Assembly (NCBI RefSeq): GCF_009733735.1
Contig: NZ_WNJP01000011.1
Span: forward strand, 1 to 36,815
Length of the DNA stretch: 36,815 nucleotides
Direction of reading: 5' to 3'
DNA from: Sandarakinorhabdus oryzae
Lineage (GTDB): Bacteria > Pseudomonadota > Alphaproteobacteria > Sphingomonadales > Sphingomonadaceae
Shown: in pieces, positions 18,817-26,602 of the stretch
Numbering within the stretch: the stretch's first letter is position 1
Layout of the letters: the number at the start of each line of letters is the position of its first letter
Position numbers and translations under genes: made by a program
The notes under the pieces: generated by a model
What the model saw: the letters and a program-made list of their open reading frames with translations, nothing else
Database searches by the model: none
What the model was told of the DNA's origin: nothing

Positions 18817-19440
18817 ATGGGCGGCATCGGATCAGGCGCCAGGCGATCATTTCACGCTGGTAAGGTTGAGGAGGAGCTGGCGCTCGATATTCGCGCCCTG
18901 CGGCGGCTGGGCGTCGTTAGAATCGGCGAGTGTGTGATCGACACAATTCGATGGTCTAGCGGCGGCCTAAGCGGCGTTTACGCGCGCCTTCGAACCGATC
19001 TCAGTGATTTTGCTCGTGGCGGGACACTAACGATCAGCATTGCAGCGCCTGATGTGGCTACCACCACCCAGGATGTTGCGATCGAAATGACCCCAACCCC
19101 CTTCGGCGGGCACCGATGCTTTTTTGTCTGCCCGATTAGTGGCGGGCGCTGCGAAGCCCTTTACTACATCTATGGCAGGTTTGGCTCGCGTAAGGCTCAT
19201 AGGCTTAGCTATGCTGTGCAAGGCATGGATGCCTTGACCAGAGCGCGCCGAAAGGCAGCTAAGCTGCGTCGCAGACTGAAGGGCTTGGACAACCAACCAC
19301 GGCCGCGAGGGCGCAACCGGATTGAGCTGGCAGAACGCCTTCAAATGGTAGAATCCCAAGTCCGGACGCTATACCTTGATCGGCTTAGTTCTCTGGTCGA
19401 TCGGTCTGGTTCCCAACGGATGCCCCGCGACAGGACGTGA
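18817..19440 (+). CDS. Hypothetical protein of the MGGxGSG-start type
   Basis: The 207-residue product begins MGGIGSGARR and continues LDIRALRRLGVVRIG, GGLSGVYARL, TPTPFGGHRCFFVCP and LYYIYGRFGSRKAHRLSYAVQ. This layout matches a family of hypothetical proteins common on proteobacterial islands, whose function is unknown. In that family two CxxC-type clusters usually follow the FGG.R..F.CP segment. Here the first reads CPISGGRC and the second pair is absent, so metal binding may be lost. I chose the ATG with GGAG six bases upstream rather than an in-frame ATG 60 bases earlier. The 244 bases before it hold no recognisable gene. Confidence 0.65.
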   Translation: MGGIGSGARRSFHAGKVEEELALDIRALRRLGVVRIGECVIDTIRWSSGGLSGVYARLRTDLSDFARGGTLTISIAAPDVATTTQDVAIEMTPTPFGGHRCFFVCPISGGRCEALYYIYGRFGSRKAHRLSYAVQGMDALTRARRKAAKLRRRLKGLDNQPRPRGRNRIELAERLQMVESQVRTLYLDRLSSLVDRSGSQRMPRDRT

Positions 19441-19556
19441 CTAGACTAAGAGTCGCAATTTCATGGCTTTGGGCAAGCTGACCATCTGATTGTAAATCAG
19501 CAGGTCCTGCTGCCACCTACGATTCAAGGGAGGATCCCGGCTTCAAGTAGCCGAAA

Positions 19557-19874
19557 TCAGCGAATTGGCGTTGCAGGCTTGTTCGGCGGGTTAAGAGCGC
19601 GGTACTCAGGGATCGCCTGTAGCACCTCATTTATGGCTTCGGGCTGAAACCCAAAGCCGAGCACAAGCGTCCAAAGGATCTCATACAAGAATCCCAAGCG
19701 ATGGTCGGGATGTCTGTGCCAGCGCGCTTCGCAGGCCCCCAACGTCATGTCGTAGCGGTTCGCTTCTGGATCGAGGCGCCGAAACACATTGATCGCCCTT
19801 GGCTCGCCGCCCGTCTCATGCTGCTGACCAACGAAAACAGCGATGACCGCGTCCTCAAGCTCGATATCCTTCAT
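19557..19874 (-). CDS. Small hypothetical protein, 105 residues
   Basis: I do not recognise this protein. It is acidic at its N-terminus (MKDIELEDAVIAVFVGQQ), has a central hydrophobic helix-like stretch (GFLYEILWTLVLGFGF) and a proline-rich end. It has an AGGGG ribosome site five bases before the ATG. The GC-rich third positions fit coding sequence, but less strongly than in the large genes. It stands alone between a plus-strand gene and a plus-strand small gene, so no operon context helps. Confidence 0.5.
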   Translation of the reverse strand: MKDIELEDAVIAVFVGQQHETGGEPRAINVFRRLDPEANRYDMTLGACEARWHRHPDHRLGFLYEILWTLVLGFGFQPEAINEVLQAIPEYRALNPPNKPATPIR

Positions 19875-20013
19875 GTCGCCCCTGCATCCTGTTCACCACG
19901 ATCATGAATGGTGAACACGAAGAGAAACCGAGGGCTTTCTGGGATTTTTCCTGACACGCTTCTCCATGCCATCTTAATGGAAATGTCGGTCCCAACTTAA
20001 GGAGATGACCGAC

Positions 20014-20328
20014 ATGACGATTACCAAACTGACCAAGCCTACCACCGCGCCGGTTTCGGTCCTAAGGACCGCCACGGCTGCCAAAGCCGCGCCCGAAGTC
20101 AAAGCTGAGACATCAGTTGATATGGTCACCCTTGATCAGCTTGCCCGCGAAATGAAAATGCCGCCGCGTGATGCCCGCATGCTGCTGCGGTTGGCGGCAA
20201 AGCAGACGAAGACCTACCCCACATTAGGCAAGGAACACCTCGCCAGACAGCCATGGCAGTGGGCACCGGGTTCGAAGGCACTGGAAGAGGCCCGCAAGGC
20301 CTTATCCGCTGGCAACACCAACCCATGA
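20014..20328 (+). CDS. Small island protein with a possible HTH, 104 residues
   Basis: The product has an Ala/Thr/Pro/Lys-rich flexible first 40 residues. A segment follows that looks like a helix-turn-helix (MVTLDQLAREMKMPPRDARMLLRLA), then PWQWAPGSKALEEARKAL. Proteins of this style accompany replication modules on alphaproteobacterial islands, but I know of no function. The ribosome site AAGGAG directly abuts an upstream in-frame ATG and lies nine bases from the ATG I chose, so the later start is better supported. It converges on the primase-helicase gene, separated by hairpins. Confidence 0.6.
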   Translation: MTITKLTKPTTAPVSVLRTATAAKAAPEVKAETSVDMVTLDQLAREMKMPPRDARMLLRLAAKQTKTYPTLGKEHLARQPWQWAPGSKALEEARKALSAGNTNP

Positions 20329-20358
20329 AAAAAGGCCGAGACAACTGATCCCGGCCTT
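20326..20358 (-). terminator. Rho-independent terminator downstream of the primase-helicase gene
   Basis: Read on the minus strand, AAGGCCG pairs with CGGCCTT across a 13-base loop and is followed directly by a run of six Ts. It lies about 30 bases after the stop of the minus-strand Prim-Pol gene, where a terminator is expected. The stem could also work weakly for the convergent small gene. Confidence 0.75.
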
Positions 20359-20369
20359 CATTACCCCTC

Positions 20370-20411
20370 AAACTGGCCGAAATGTCCCTACAGAGGGGTT
20401 TCGGCCAGTTT
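20370..20411. repeat. 13-bp perfect inverted repeat over the primase-helicase stop codon
   Basis: The arms AAACTGGCCGAAA and TTTCGGCCAGTTT are exact complements separated by 16 bases and enclose the stop codon of the minus-strand gene. A second pairing, ACCCCTC (20363-20369) with GAGGGGT (20393-20399), competes with the first because it uses the loop. The result is two mutually exclusive stems at the end of the transcript, next to the terminator. Confidence 0.7.
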
Positions 20412-22115
20412 CCAGTGTCGCCTCCTCTTTTCGACGCCCATCCTGCGCGCAACCTTGCGGAGGGTGCTGGGATTGATTGATCGCCGGTCCCCTTCCGCAA
20501 TTACATCCTTGACCGGCCGGGCTCCGTTGGCGAGTGCGCGCTTAAGGAACTGCTCCGCATCAACCCCTTCACTGGCAGGGCGCCCGGGCGGGTTGGGCTT
20601 TCGGCCAAGGTCGTTGGCCGTCAGATCAGTGGTCCCGCACCATACAAGCCGTGGCACACGTGTTTTGGTTTCACCGTCCAATGTGTAGAGACGGCTATCA
20701 CCCCGGACAGATAGATTGTGCTTTGAATGGGCGAAGACCCTGATGTCTTCATCGTCAGGGTGCAAACCGATCATGGTCGAGGACCGGGCAGCAGCGGAGA
20801 TATCAACCGACCCCAGGCCCCGATGGATGGCCTTGTCCTTGTCCGACTTGTTCAGGTGCCTAAGGCCAATGACTGTCACATTGTGGTCCCGCGCAAGCTC
20901 ACCAAGGCGCGCCATGAACGGGCGCGTTTCATTTGCCTTGTTCATGTCCACGCCCTGCATGTAGGCTAGGAGAGGGTCAATTGAGATGACCTTGACCCCA
21001 TTTACCTTGATGTGCTCCTCGATCAGCATGATCACGTCCTCATTGAGGGGCAGATATTTCATCACCCAGATGCGCGAAAGATCGCCGCCCATGCGCGTAA
21101 ATCGCTGAAACAAAGTTGTCTCAGGATCGTCCTCGGCGCTTAGGAACAAGAATCCTTGTGGGTCCATGGCTTCTTGGCCTGGCAATGCCCTGCCTGACGA
21201 CAAGAGCGCCGCGAGCCAACATAGGAAGTAGGTCTTACCCACATTCCCGTCGCCTTCGAGCAGGTTGACCGCGCCCCGCACAAAATAGGGCTTCCAAAGA
21301 AACTCTACTGCACGCGGCGTCACGTCGGACATCAGCGTGAATAGGCCCTCGTGTGCAGGGTCATATCGGCTGATGCTGCCCGCTATTGATTCCACTTCGC
21401 TAGTCGGCAAGGGTGGCTCGCAGAACTTGCGGTTGAAGGTATCAAGCAGGCTGAAAATCACTGGTTCGCTGTAGCCTTGCCGCCGAATCGATCCCGCAAT
21501 CTGGGTCAGGCGGCTATTTCGCCCGCCCTTAGTAACTTTGATCGCCCCCGCCTCTTCCTGCGCCATGTCGCCTTTCCGTTTGGACCTGTTGCTGCGGTGC
21601 TTGCGAATGGCCTTCACCACCTCATTAGGCAGGTCCGCGATAGGTGCGCCGAAGTCCTTCGACGAGTAGATACCGCCATCAGGATGACGTGAACCGGGCA
21701 GCAGCACATAGCTGGACAGCAGGAAGTCCAAATCAACCGCAAACTTGATGACACTCCCGCCAAGGTTACCGGAGTAGCGGTAAAACCTGTGGCTGCCCTT
21801 CCTTGTCCGCGTTTTGCGCGTGGGAGGCAGCTTTGCCAACCGTTTGAGCGCTGTAGCGGCTTCGGGGCCATCTTCATCCACAACGCATATGCCAGAGCCT
21901 TTAAGGCCAGCCGCAAGATTGATCTCGCCGTCCTGCGCAAGCCAACGCTTCACTGTCTTGAGCGACTTGGTTGCGCTATTCAGGCCATGTGGTGAAAAGC
22001 GGGTGTCCGGGCTTTTGGAACGAGGTTTGATGGCAATAATGCCCATGCCAGCAGCAATCGCATTTTCAGCGATCTCTGCCAGCATAGCTGCCCGTTTAGA
22101 GAGCTTACTGGACAT
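20388..22115 (-). CDS. Prim-Pol domain / RepA-like AAA ATPase (island replication protein)
   Basis: The 575-residue product combines a bifunctional primase-polymerase domain with a hexameric-helicase-type ATPase. The Prim-Pol part has PHGLNSAT, the GSGICVVDEDG strand with the DxD metal pair (D80, D82) and SHRFYRY (H109). A PriCT-like linker (GRNSRLTQIAGSIRRQGYS) follows, then a RepA/KaiC-like ATPase: Walker A GDGNVGKT at 288-295, Walker B VISIDPLL with D380, and LRHLNKS as sensor. The C-terminus (SINPSTLRKVARRMGVEKRR) looks like a winged-helix. Such fusions start replication of plasmids and integrated elements. A GGGAGG ribosome site nine bases before the chosen ATG decides the start; an earlier in-frame start adds 22 residues without one. 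Confidence 0.85.
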   Translation of the reverse strand: MSSKLSKRAAMLAEIAENAIAAGMGIIAIKPRSKSPDTRFSPHGLNSATKSLKTVKRWLAQDGEINLAAGLKGSGICVVDEDGPEAATALKRLAKLPPTRKTRTRKGSHRFYRYSGNLGGSVIKFAVDLDFLLSSYVLLPGSRHPDGGIYSSKDFGAPIADLPNEVVKAIRKHRSNRSKRKGDMAQEEAGAIKVTKGGRNSRLTQIAGSIRRQGYSEPVIFSLLDTFNRKFCEPPLPTSEVESIAGSISRYDPAHEGLFTLMSDVTPRAVEFLWKPYFVRGAVNLLEGDGNVGKTYFLCWLAALLSSGRALPGQEAMDPQGFLFLSAEDDPETTLFQRFTRMGGDLSRIWVMKYLPLNEDVIMLIEEHIKVNGVKVISIDPLLAYMQGVDMNKANETRPFMARLGELARDHNVTVIGLRHLNKSDKDKAIHRGLGSVDISAAARSSTMIGLHPDDEDIRVFAHSKHNLSVRGDSRLYTLDGETKTRVPRLVWCGTTDLTANDLGRKPNPPGRPASEGVDAEQFLKRALANGARPVKDVIAEGDRRSINPSTLRKVARRMGVEKRRRHWKLAETPL

Positions 22116-22116
22116 C

Positions 22117-22314
22117 TTACTTAACCTCCCGCCATCGAATACGGGTTTGCCGCAATGTTCCAGCGGGTACCGTGCCCACAAATGGATCTGGGACCTCGAT
22201 TACAAACCGAAGCCTCAACTCATCGCATTGTGGGTGTGCTACCTCGAATACAAATCTGTACCAGTTCGCCTTCTCTTTCAGAGGCGAGATATGAACTTCG
22301 ACAGGTCTGCCCAC
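22117..22314 (-). CDS. Small unknown protein overlapping the AlpA-like gene
   Basis: From a GTG inside the end of the AlpA-like gene, 65 codons read VGRPVEVHISPLKEKANWYRFVFEV..., with balanced composition and alternating hydrophobic residues typical of a beta-rich protein. The stop lies one base before the start of the Prim-Pol gene, inside its ribosome site region, so the genes may be coupled. The same frame is open further upstream, but there it gives Arg/Ser-rich low-quality sequence opposite to the AlpA frame. I do not recognise the protein, and the start is uncertain. Confidence 0.4.
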   Translation of the reverse strand: MGRPVEVHISPLKEKANWYRFVFEVAHPQCDELRLRFVIEVPDPFVGTVPAGTLRQTRIRWREVK

Positions 22315-22460
22315 TTCCAATAAGTCGTGGCCCCCACTTTCACACGCCGAGGCCACTGCCCCTTTGCTTCGAGCCTCAACAGTGTTGAGTTGTCGAGCTT
22401 TACTCCTAGCCGACGAAGGCCGGCGCGATCGACGAGGAGAGGGTCTTCTGGCGGTATCAT
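22278..22460 (-). CDS. AlpA-like / excisionase-type MerR-fold regulator
   Basis: The 60-residue product has the layout of AlpA-family DNA-binding proteins: LLVDRAGLRRLGVKLDNSTLLRLEAKGQWPRRVKVGATTYWKWADLSKFI. A helix-turn-helix is followed by a wing and the W-x-x-x-D-L-x-x-F helix. In P4-type islands such proteins activate integrase expression or act as excision factors. It lies in the mobility module between the integrase-side gene and the replication gene. A GGAG motif lies 12 bases from the ATG, a long but usable spacing. Confidence 0.75.
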   Translation of the reverse strand: MIPPEDPLLVDRAGLRRLGVKLDNSTLLRLEAKGQWPRRVKVGATTYWKWADLSKFISRL

Positions 22461-22512
22461 GACTCATAACTGCTCCATGTTGCCGGAGACGATCCTCCGG
22501 GGAGCGAGCTAT

Positions 22513-23172
22513 CTATCTCCCTGGTTCAACTGCGGCTTCACAACTTTGTGAATCCAAATTCCGCAACCCTGTTTTGTTCCGCTTCAGGAAATCCAGAACT
22601 GTCTTTGCTACCTTCGATAGGTGAGAACCGTCGGGAATGTTTTGGTTTTGGGCTGGACACCAATCTCCGAGGTGCCTGACGATGGCGGCGTTCGTAGGCA
22701 GGCAATCTTGTTGCAACGTAAACATCCATGCCTCGTGGACGATCTTGTCCCATTCAAAGCTGTGCTTCTTGCGTGGCCTGCCCGCTTCTGGAAGCACTGC
22801 AATAAGCTCAGGCTCATCGACCCAGCACGGCTCCCAAGCATCATATTGGATCCTACAAGCCCCGCTCTGAAGGCATACGGCAAAAACGGGATCGGTAACC
22901 CAATGGAGGGGCAAATCCGTGATGCTGGATCCATCGTCCGTAAGCGCGTAAACCTTGACGCGCCCGCCCGTAATGTAGTCGTGAAGCAAGTCTTGGACAT
23001 GCTTAGCCCGATCCCAGGCCTCCCGGTCGGGCGCTGCATCAGCACCAAATACCAGCACGGCTGGATCATTTTCAGACCAGTTAGAATGGTGAAATCGTTC
23101 ACCAACCAGATTGGCAGCTGCGGCAAGACTGATCCGTCGATTCGTTGGCGGCGCGTTATTCACTAAGGCCAT
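22513..23172 (-). CDS. Hypothetical island protein downstream of the integrase, 219 residues
   Basis: I do not recognise the family. The N-terminus (RRISLAAAANLVGERFH) resembles a short helix pair. The C-terminal third (FEWDKIVHEAWMFTLQ...PTNAAIVRHLGDWC) reads like a putative helix-turn-helix, which is common in proteins coded next to alphaproteobacterial island integrases. I chose the ATG that overlaps the last 17 bases of the integrase gene because GGGGGAG lies eight bases upstream; a longer frame starts further inside the integrase without support. The overlap suggests co-translation with the integrase. Confidence 0.6.
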   Translation of the reverse strand: MALVNNAPPTNRRISLAAAANLVGERFHHSNWSENDPAVLVFGADAAPDREAWDRAKHVQDLLHDYITGGRVKVYALTDDGSSITDLPLHWVTDPVFAVCLQSGACRIQYDAWEPCWVDEPELIAVLPEAGRPRKKHSFEWDKIVHEAWMFTLQQDCLPTNAAIVRHLGDWCPAQNQNIPDGSHLSKVAKTVLDFLKRNKTGLRNLDSQSCEAAVEPGR

Positions 23173-24304
23173 CAAGAAAGCTCCCCCAAGAATCCAAAGC
23201 GTCTCGTCGTTCGGCGTCATAGCCGTAGCGATTATATACTGCCGCAACGCCGCTGATGGTGCCAGATATGTGGTTCAATACCTTTTCCACAACATGCGGC
23301 GCGATCCCTGCCCTCGCCATTCCTGACGCCGCTGTGCGACGCAAGTCGTGGAGTCTCCAGTCCGATGTCTCGGACAGCGCGTGGATCTGCCGCAACGCCT
23401 TACTGAACCCGCTGATTGGTGACCGCCGCGTCGTGGTAAACACCCAATCACAACCGGCAAAGCGTGGGACAGCCGCCAGCAACCGCAGCGCATACTTGTT
23501 GAGCGGTACCAGGTGCGGTTTGCCGTTTTTGGACAGATCTGCCGGAATCACCCATTGCTTGGCCTCCAGATCGACTTGGCTCCACTTCATCTGTGAGACC
23601 TCGCCGCGTCGCTGACCTGTGGCCAGCAACAGAGGCACGAACTGGCAGAAGGGATACGAAAGCCCCGCGCATACCCGCAGCACGGCGCGCAGTTCATCAT
23701 CCTGCAGCACCCGGTCGCGTGGGTGCTCTCGGGTCGGCGGCTTGGTGCCCTGCACCGGTGAGGCGTCCACAATACCGCGCTCTACGCACCAGTTGAACAG
23801 CTTGCGCAGGTTTGAATGGATACGGTTTGCCTGATAAGATGCCCCGCGCTCGATGGCGCCGTCCATTAGCTCCAGGATGTCGTGGCGCTTGATGTCACGA
23901 ATATCGCGCTGTCCATACTGGCCTACGAACTCACGCCGCAGGATGCGCTCCGCCTCCTTCCAGCTGCGGTTGCGCGGGCGCGCATACTGACGAATGAAGT
24001 CATTGCAGATTGCCTCAACGCTCATCCCCGGCTGACGGCGACGCGCGGCAGGGTCAGTCCCCTCATCCACCAGCCGCAAGGCTTCGAGTGCTTTGGCGCG
24101 GGCTTCAGCGAGGGAAATGCGCGGATGAACGCCAAGCGGCAGTCGGCGTTGTTTCAAACCATAGCGATACTTGACCGTGTAGACCTTCCTGCCGGTCGGA
24201 AACACGCGAAGGCTGAAACCGGGGCACAGGATGTCATGGATTTCATACCGCTTCACCTGCGGCTTGAATGCATCGATTGCTTTTGCGCTAAGTGCTTTCC
24301 GCAT
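23156..24304 (-). CDS. Tyrosine integrase, DUF4102/P4 type
   Basis: The enzyme integrates and excises the island at the tRNA-Lys gene. The 382-residue protein begins with the DUF4102 arm-binding domain (about residues 1-90: FKPQVKRYEIHD, CPGFSLRVFPTGRKVYTVKYR, LPLGVHPRISLAEAR). A core-binding SAM-like domain and the catalytic domain follow. Catalytic residues are complete: R232 in TGQRRGE, H319 and R322 in LHDLRR, H345 in LNHIS, and Y357 in VYNRY as the likely nucleophile. Its position about 3 kb from the right end, instead of beside an attachment site, is unusual. It is transcribed away from attR, with a downstream gene overlapping its stop. Confidence 0.93.
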   Translation of the reverse strand: MRKALSAKAIDAFKPQVKRYEIHDILCPGFSLRVFPTGRKVYTVKYRYGLKQRRLPLGVHPRISLAEARAKALEALRLVDEGTDPAARRRQPGMSVEAICNDFIRQYARPRNRSWKEAERILRREFVGQYGQRDIRDIKRHDILELMDGAIERGASYQANRIHSNLRKLFNWCVERGIVDASPVQGTKPPTREHPRDRVLQDDELRAVLRVCAGLSYPFCQFVPLLLATGQRRGEVSQMKWSQVDLEAKQWVIPADLSKNGKPHLVPLNKYALRLLAAVPRFAGCDWVFTTTRRSPISGFSKALRQIHALSETSDWRLHDLRRTAASGMARAGIAPHVVEKVLNHISGTISGVAAVYNRYGYDAERRDALDSWGSFLDGLSE

Positions 24305-24380
24305 GTGCCGTTCCCTTCAACGGCACCTCAATAATCATGGATTTCCGACTATCTCAAAGAAATTCCCATTCGTGCAATGG

Positions 24381-24420
24381 TTTGCAACAGTATGCTTCGA
24401 ACTTCAACGATCTGCTTCGG
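24381..24420 (+). repeat. Arm-type repeat candidates upstream of the integrase
   Basis: Two imperfect 20-base units lie in tandem: TTTGCAACAGTATGCTTCGA and ACTTCAACGATCTGCTTCGG, with 13 of 20 positions equal. The words TTGCAACAGT and CTGCTTCGG both recur within 120 bases of attR. The site lies in the presumed promoter of the integrase gene, where integrase or AlpA binding could regulate it. Confidence 0.45.
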
Positions 24421-24478
24421 GCTTGTCAGAAGCATCACACAGGTGACTGCAGCACCAGGTTGATGCAGACTGATTCGC

Positions 24479-25099
24479 ATGATCATCGCTCCTGACGAGC
24501 CTGAGCCCGCAACGCTTGAGGAGGCATTGAAGGCCACTGTCATAAGGGTCTTCGACGGCGACGGTTTTCTTGCCCGTGTATGGAATCCCTTTAGGCAGGC
24601 ATGGGTTGAACGCGTGCCGTTCCGCTTCGCGTTTATCGATGCCCCTGAAATGGGCCAGCCGTTCGGCCAGGAGTCGAAGGTTTTTCTGGAACGCCTAATC
24701 GCAGACAGGTCGCTGCGGCTGGACCCCGTTGGCAAAGAGTCAACAGGCTTTATCCCTGTCGACCCCTACAAGCGCATGCTCTGCATGGCCTTCTTGTCGG
24801 ATCAGCTTGCGGCCGGCAAGGTCACCTACTTCATGAACCGAACGTGCAGTACGGGCACTGCGAGAAGCGCCCGCGCCGTCACCCGCAATGTTGAGCTGGA
24901 AATGGTCGTCAACGGCTGGGCATGGGTGACGCAGCAATATGCCTTTGACCGCGCAGACGACTATTTTGCGGCACAGGAAGATGCTCAGCACAGCAGACGC
25001 GGCCTTTGGGCGATGGACAAACCCGAACCACCATGGAGCTTCAAACGAAGGGAGAGGCAGCGCAAACTAAAGAGCGCCGGCCAAGGCAACTTGCTGTAG
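24479..25099 (+). CDS. Staphylococcal nuclease-like (SNase) protein
   Basis: The 206-residue protein has the SNase OB-fold pattern: VIRVFDGDGF (D26, D28), FRFAFIDAPEMGQPFG with R49, D54 and E57 at the places of the catalytic arginine, calcium-ligand aspartate and general-base glutamate, YKRMLC with R99 as the second catalytic arginine, and the C-terminal AQEDAQHSRRGLW helix. It is therefore predicted to be an active calcium-dependent nuclease. No signal peptide is seen at the N-terminus (MIIAPDEPEPATLEEA), so it probably acts in the cytoplasm, unlike the secreted classical enzyme. The ribosome site is weak. It is divergent from the integrase and convergent with the PLD-like gene. Confidence 0.85.
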   Translation: MIIAPDEPEPATLEEALKATVIRVFDGDGFLARVWNPFRQAWVERVPFRFAFIDAPEMGQPFGQESKVFLERLIADRSLRLDPVGKESTGFIPVDPYKRMLCMAFLSDQLAAGKVTYFMNRTCSTGTARSARAVTRNVELEMVVNGWAWVTQQYAFDRADDYFAAQEDAQHSRRGLWAMDKPEPPWSFKRRERQRKLKSAGQGNLL

Positions 25100-25140
25100 C
25101 CCCCCCCCGGTCCTTGGAACCAACTTCGAGCTGCGCGAGA

Positions 25141-25192
25141 CGCACCAGCTGGTGCGCGATGGCCTGTAGATTTTTTGTCTAACGAAATTTCG
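25141..25192. repeat. Two perfect palindromes between convergent SNase and PLD genes
   Basis: CGCACCAGCTGGTGCG (16 bases, perfectly symmetric) is followed 26 bases later by CGAAATTTCG (10 bases, perfectly symmetric), with a run of six Ts between them. The first could form a terminator stem for the SNase transcript, though the T run is 14 bases away and no loop is present. Both could be protein-binding sites. Confidence 0.4.
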
Positions 25193-25232
25193 CGCGGCCT
25201 AGGACTAATGGATACGTCCAGCAGCGAGAGCA

Positions 25233-26516
25233 TTAGGCGGGGATGTCGTGGCCAAGAAACCTCAAGGCTTTGAGTGTCCTCCCGTTCACCGGTGGCCGAT
25301 CAGGCGTCATCCATCCAACCAGCTCCATGACGCAGTTCTCACCGAACCGACCTAGTCGCCATTTCTCATCAAAAATGCAGTCGTAGGCTCGTTCGAGCAT
25401 CAGCCCATCGCCGTGCAACAGGTATATGAGCGTTTCTTTTATATCGGTCAGGGTGTTCCGCTGCGCGAAATCGGCTTTAAGCCCCGGGAGGCCTCCAGAT
25501 ACGAAGCGCAGCATGTCATAAAAGGCATGACAGCCGCACAGCGTGTCAAACATTTCATCGTAGTCCATGGCCTCTATGGACGTGACCGATGTGAAGCCCT
25601 CTCGGAGGCGAGCGATGTTCCCAAGCTCCTCTTCAGCGTAGTACATATCGCCCGCTCTGGTATCGCCAACGTGCACCCAATCTTGAAGATAGTTGAGCGT
25701 GCGCTCGCGTCGCGCTGGCCGCTCAGCAAGCGAAGACTCTTTCCATGCATCACCAGGCGCGTGAATCAGTCGGGTCCAACCGAGGAAGCGATTGAGCTCA
25801 ATCTCAACATCCCCACCGGCGAATTCGGGCCGCCTCAGGCCAGTTTCCAGCATGATGTCCTTCACTTCGCGGAAGGCTGGGATCACCCGCTCGTCATACT
25901 TCCTTCGCAGTTGCTCAAGGAAGGACCGTCGCTTGGACATCACCTCGCTTCCCGCCTTCGCGCTCGGCGGATCAACCTTACCCACATGCTTTGTGAGATG
26001 GCTTTCAAATTCCGCTTCTTCTTTCGGGTTGCCGATCAGGCGATAGGCAGCTTGATAGGCGGCCAATATCTCGCTCGTCATTGCGCCCGCGTGGTTCCAG
26101 AAAGTCTCGAACAGAGCCGGCAACTCCTCGAAGGCTGCATCACGATCTCTGTGAAGTACGATGGAAACCTCACGATTGGTCATTAAGCCGGCATTTGTGA
26201 GATTGGCGCTGCCAACCATAGCGCGATCATCTACTATGTAGAGTTTGGCGTGAAAGCCCCGACTTGTATAGTATCGCAGCGTCACGAGAGGGTCAGCCAT
26301 TGCTTTGGCTACAACCGCTGGAGGTGTGACCGAGCACAACCGCACAATGAGCTTCACTTGGCAGCCACGCCTGGTCAGCTTCTCTATCGGTTCGTAGGTC
26401 GAAAAGAACGGACTCGCCAGCATGGCCGACGTCGCGCTGGGCGCCGTCAGCTCGAAAAAGTCCATGGTGTAGCCACTGGATTTGGAGTTTCCGTATGAAT
26501 CTCTGAGTGTTGGCAT
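25233..26516 (-). CDS. Phospholipase D-like (HKD) nuclease-domain protein
   Basis: The 427-residue protein has one clear HKD motif near the N-terminus, FHAKLYIVDDRAMVGSANLTNAGL (H89, K91, D96, then S-x-N), preceded by the strand-rich start typical of PLD-like nucleases (ATSAMLASPFFSTYEPIEKL). One motif per chain means that it would work as a homodimer, as in Nuc or BfiI-type nucleases. The remaining 300 residues are helical, of no family that I recognise, with a conserved-looking NRFLGWTRLIH and a C-terminal WMTPDRPPVNGRTLKALRFLG. Such proteins are common in defence loci. The ATG at 26516 is preferred to a TTG four codons upstream. It is divergent from the next gene. Confidence 0.8.
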   Translation of the reverse strand: MPTLRDSYGNSKSSGYTMDFFELTAPSATSAMLASPFFSTYEPIEKLTRRGCQVKLIVRLCSVTPPAVVAKAMADPLVTLRYYTSRGFHAKLYIVDDRAMVGSANLTNAGLMTNREVSIVLHRDRDAAFEELPALFETFWNHAGAMTSEILAAYQAAYRLIGNPKEEAEFESHLTKHVGKVDPPSAKAGSEVMSKRRSFLEQLRRKYDERVIPAFREVKDIMLETGLRRPEFAGGDVEIELNRFLGWTRLIHAPGDAWKESSLAERPARRERTLNYLQDWVHVGDTRAGDMYYAEEELGNIARLREGFTSVTSIEAMDYDEMFDTLCGCHAFYDMLRFVSGGLPGLKADFAQRNTLTDIKETLIYLLHGDGLMLERAYDCIFDEKWRLGRFGENCVMELVGWMTPDRPPVNGRTLKALRFLGHDIPA

Positions 26517-26602
26517 GCTATTGTCCAACTAAGTATTCGATTGCGCCGCCGATTGGGGCGGGAGAGACTTCTCACGGTTTCTTGATAGGACAAGGCTAGC
26601 CA

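Noticed and set aside
19475-19535. tRNA-like stretch with CTGATTGTAAATCAG
   Set aside because: An anticodon-arm-like stem can be drawn, but neither a T stem nor an acceptor stem pairs, so a tRNA or a clear remnant is not supported.
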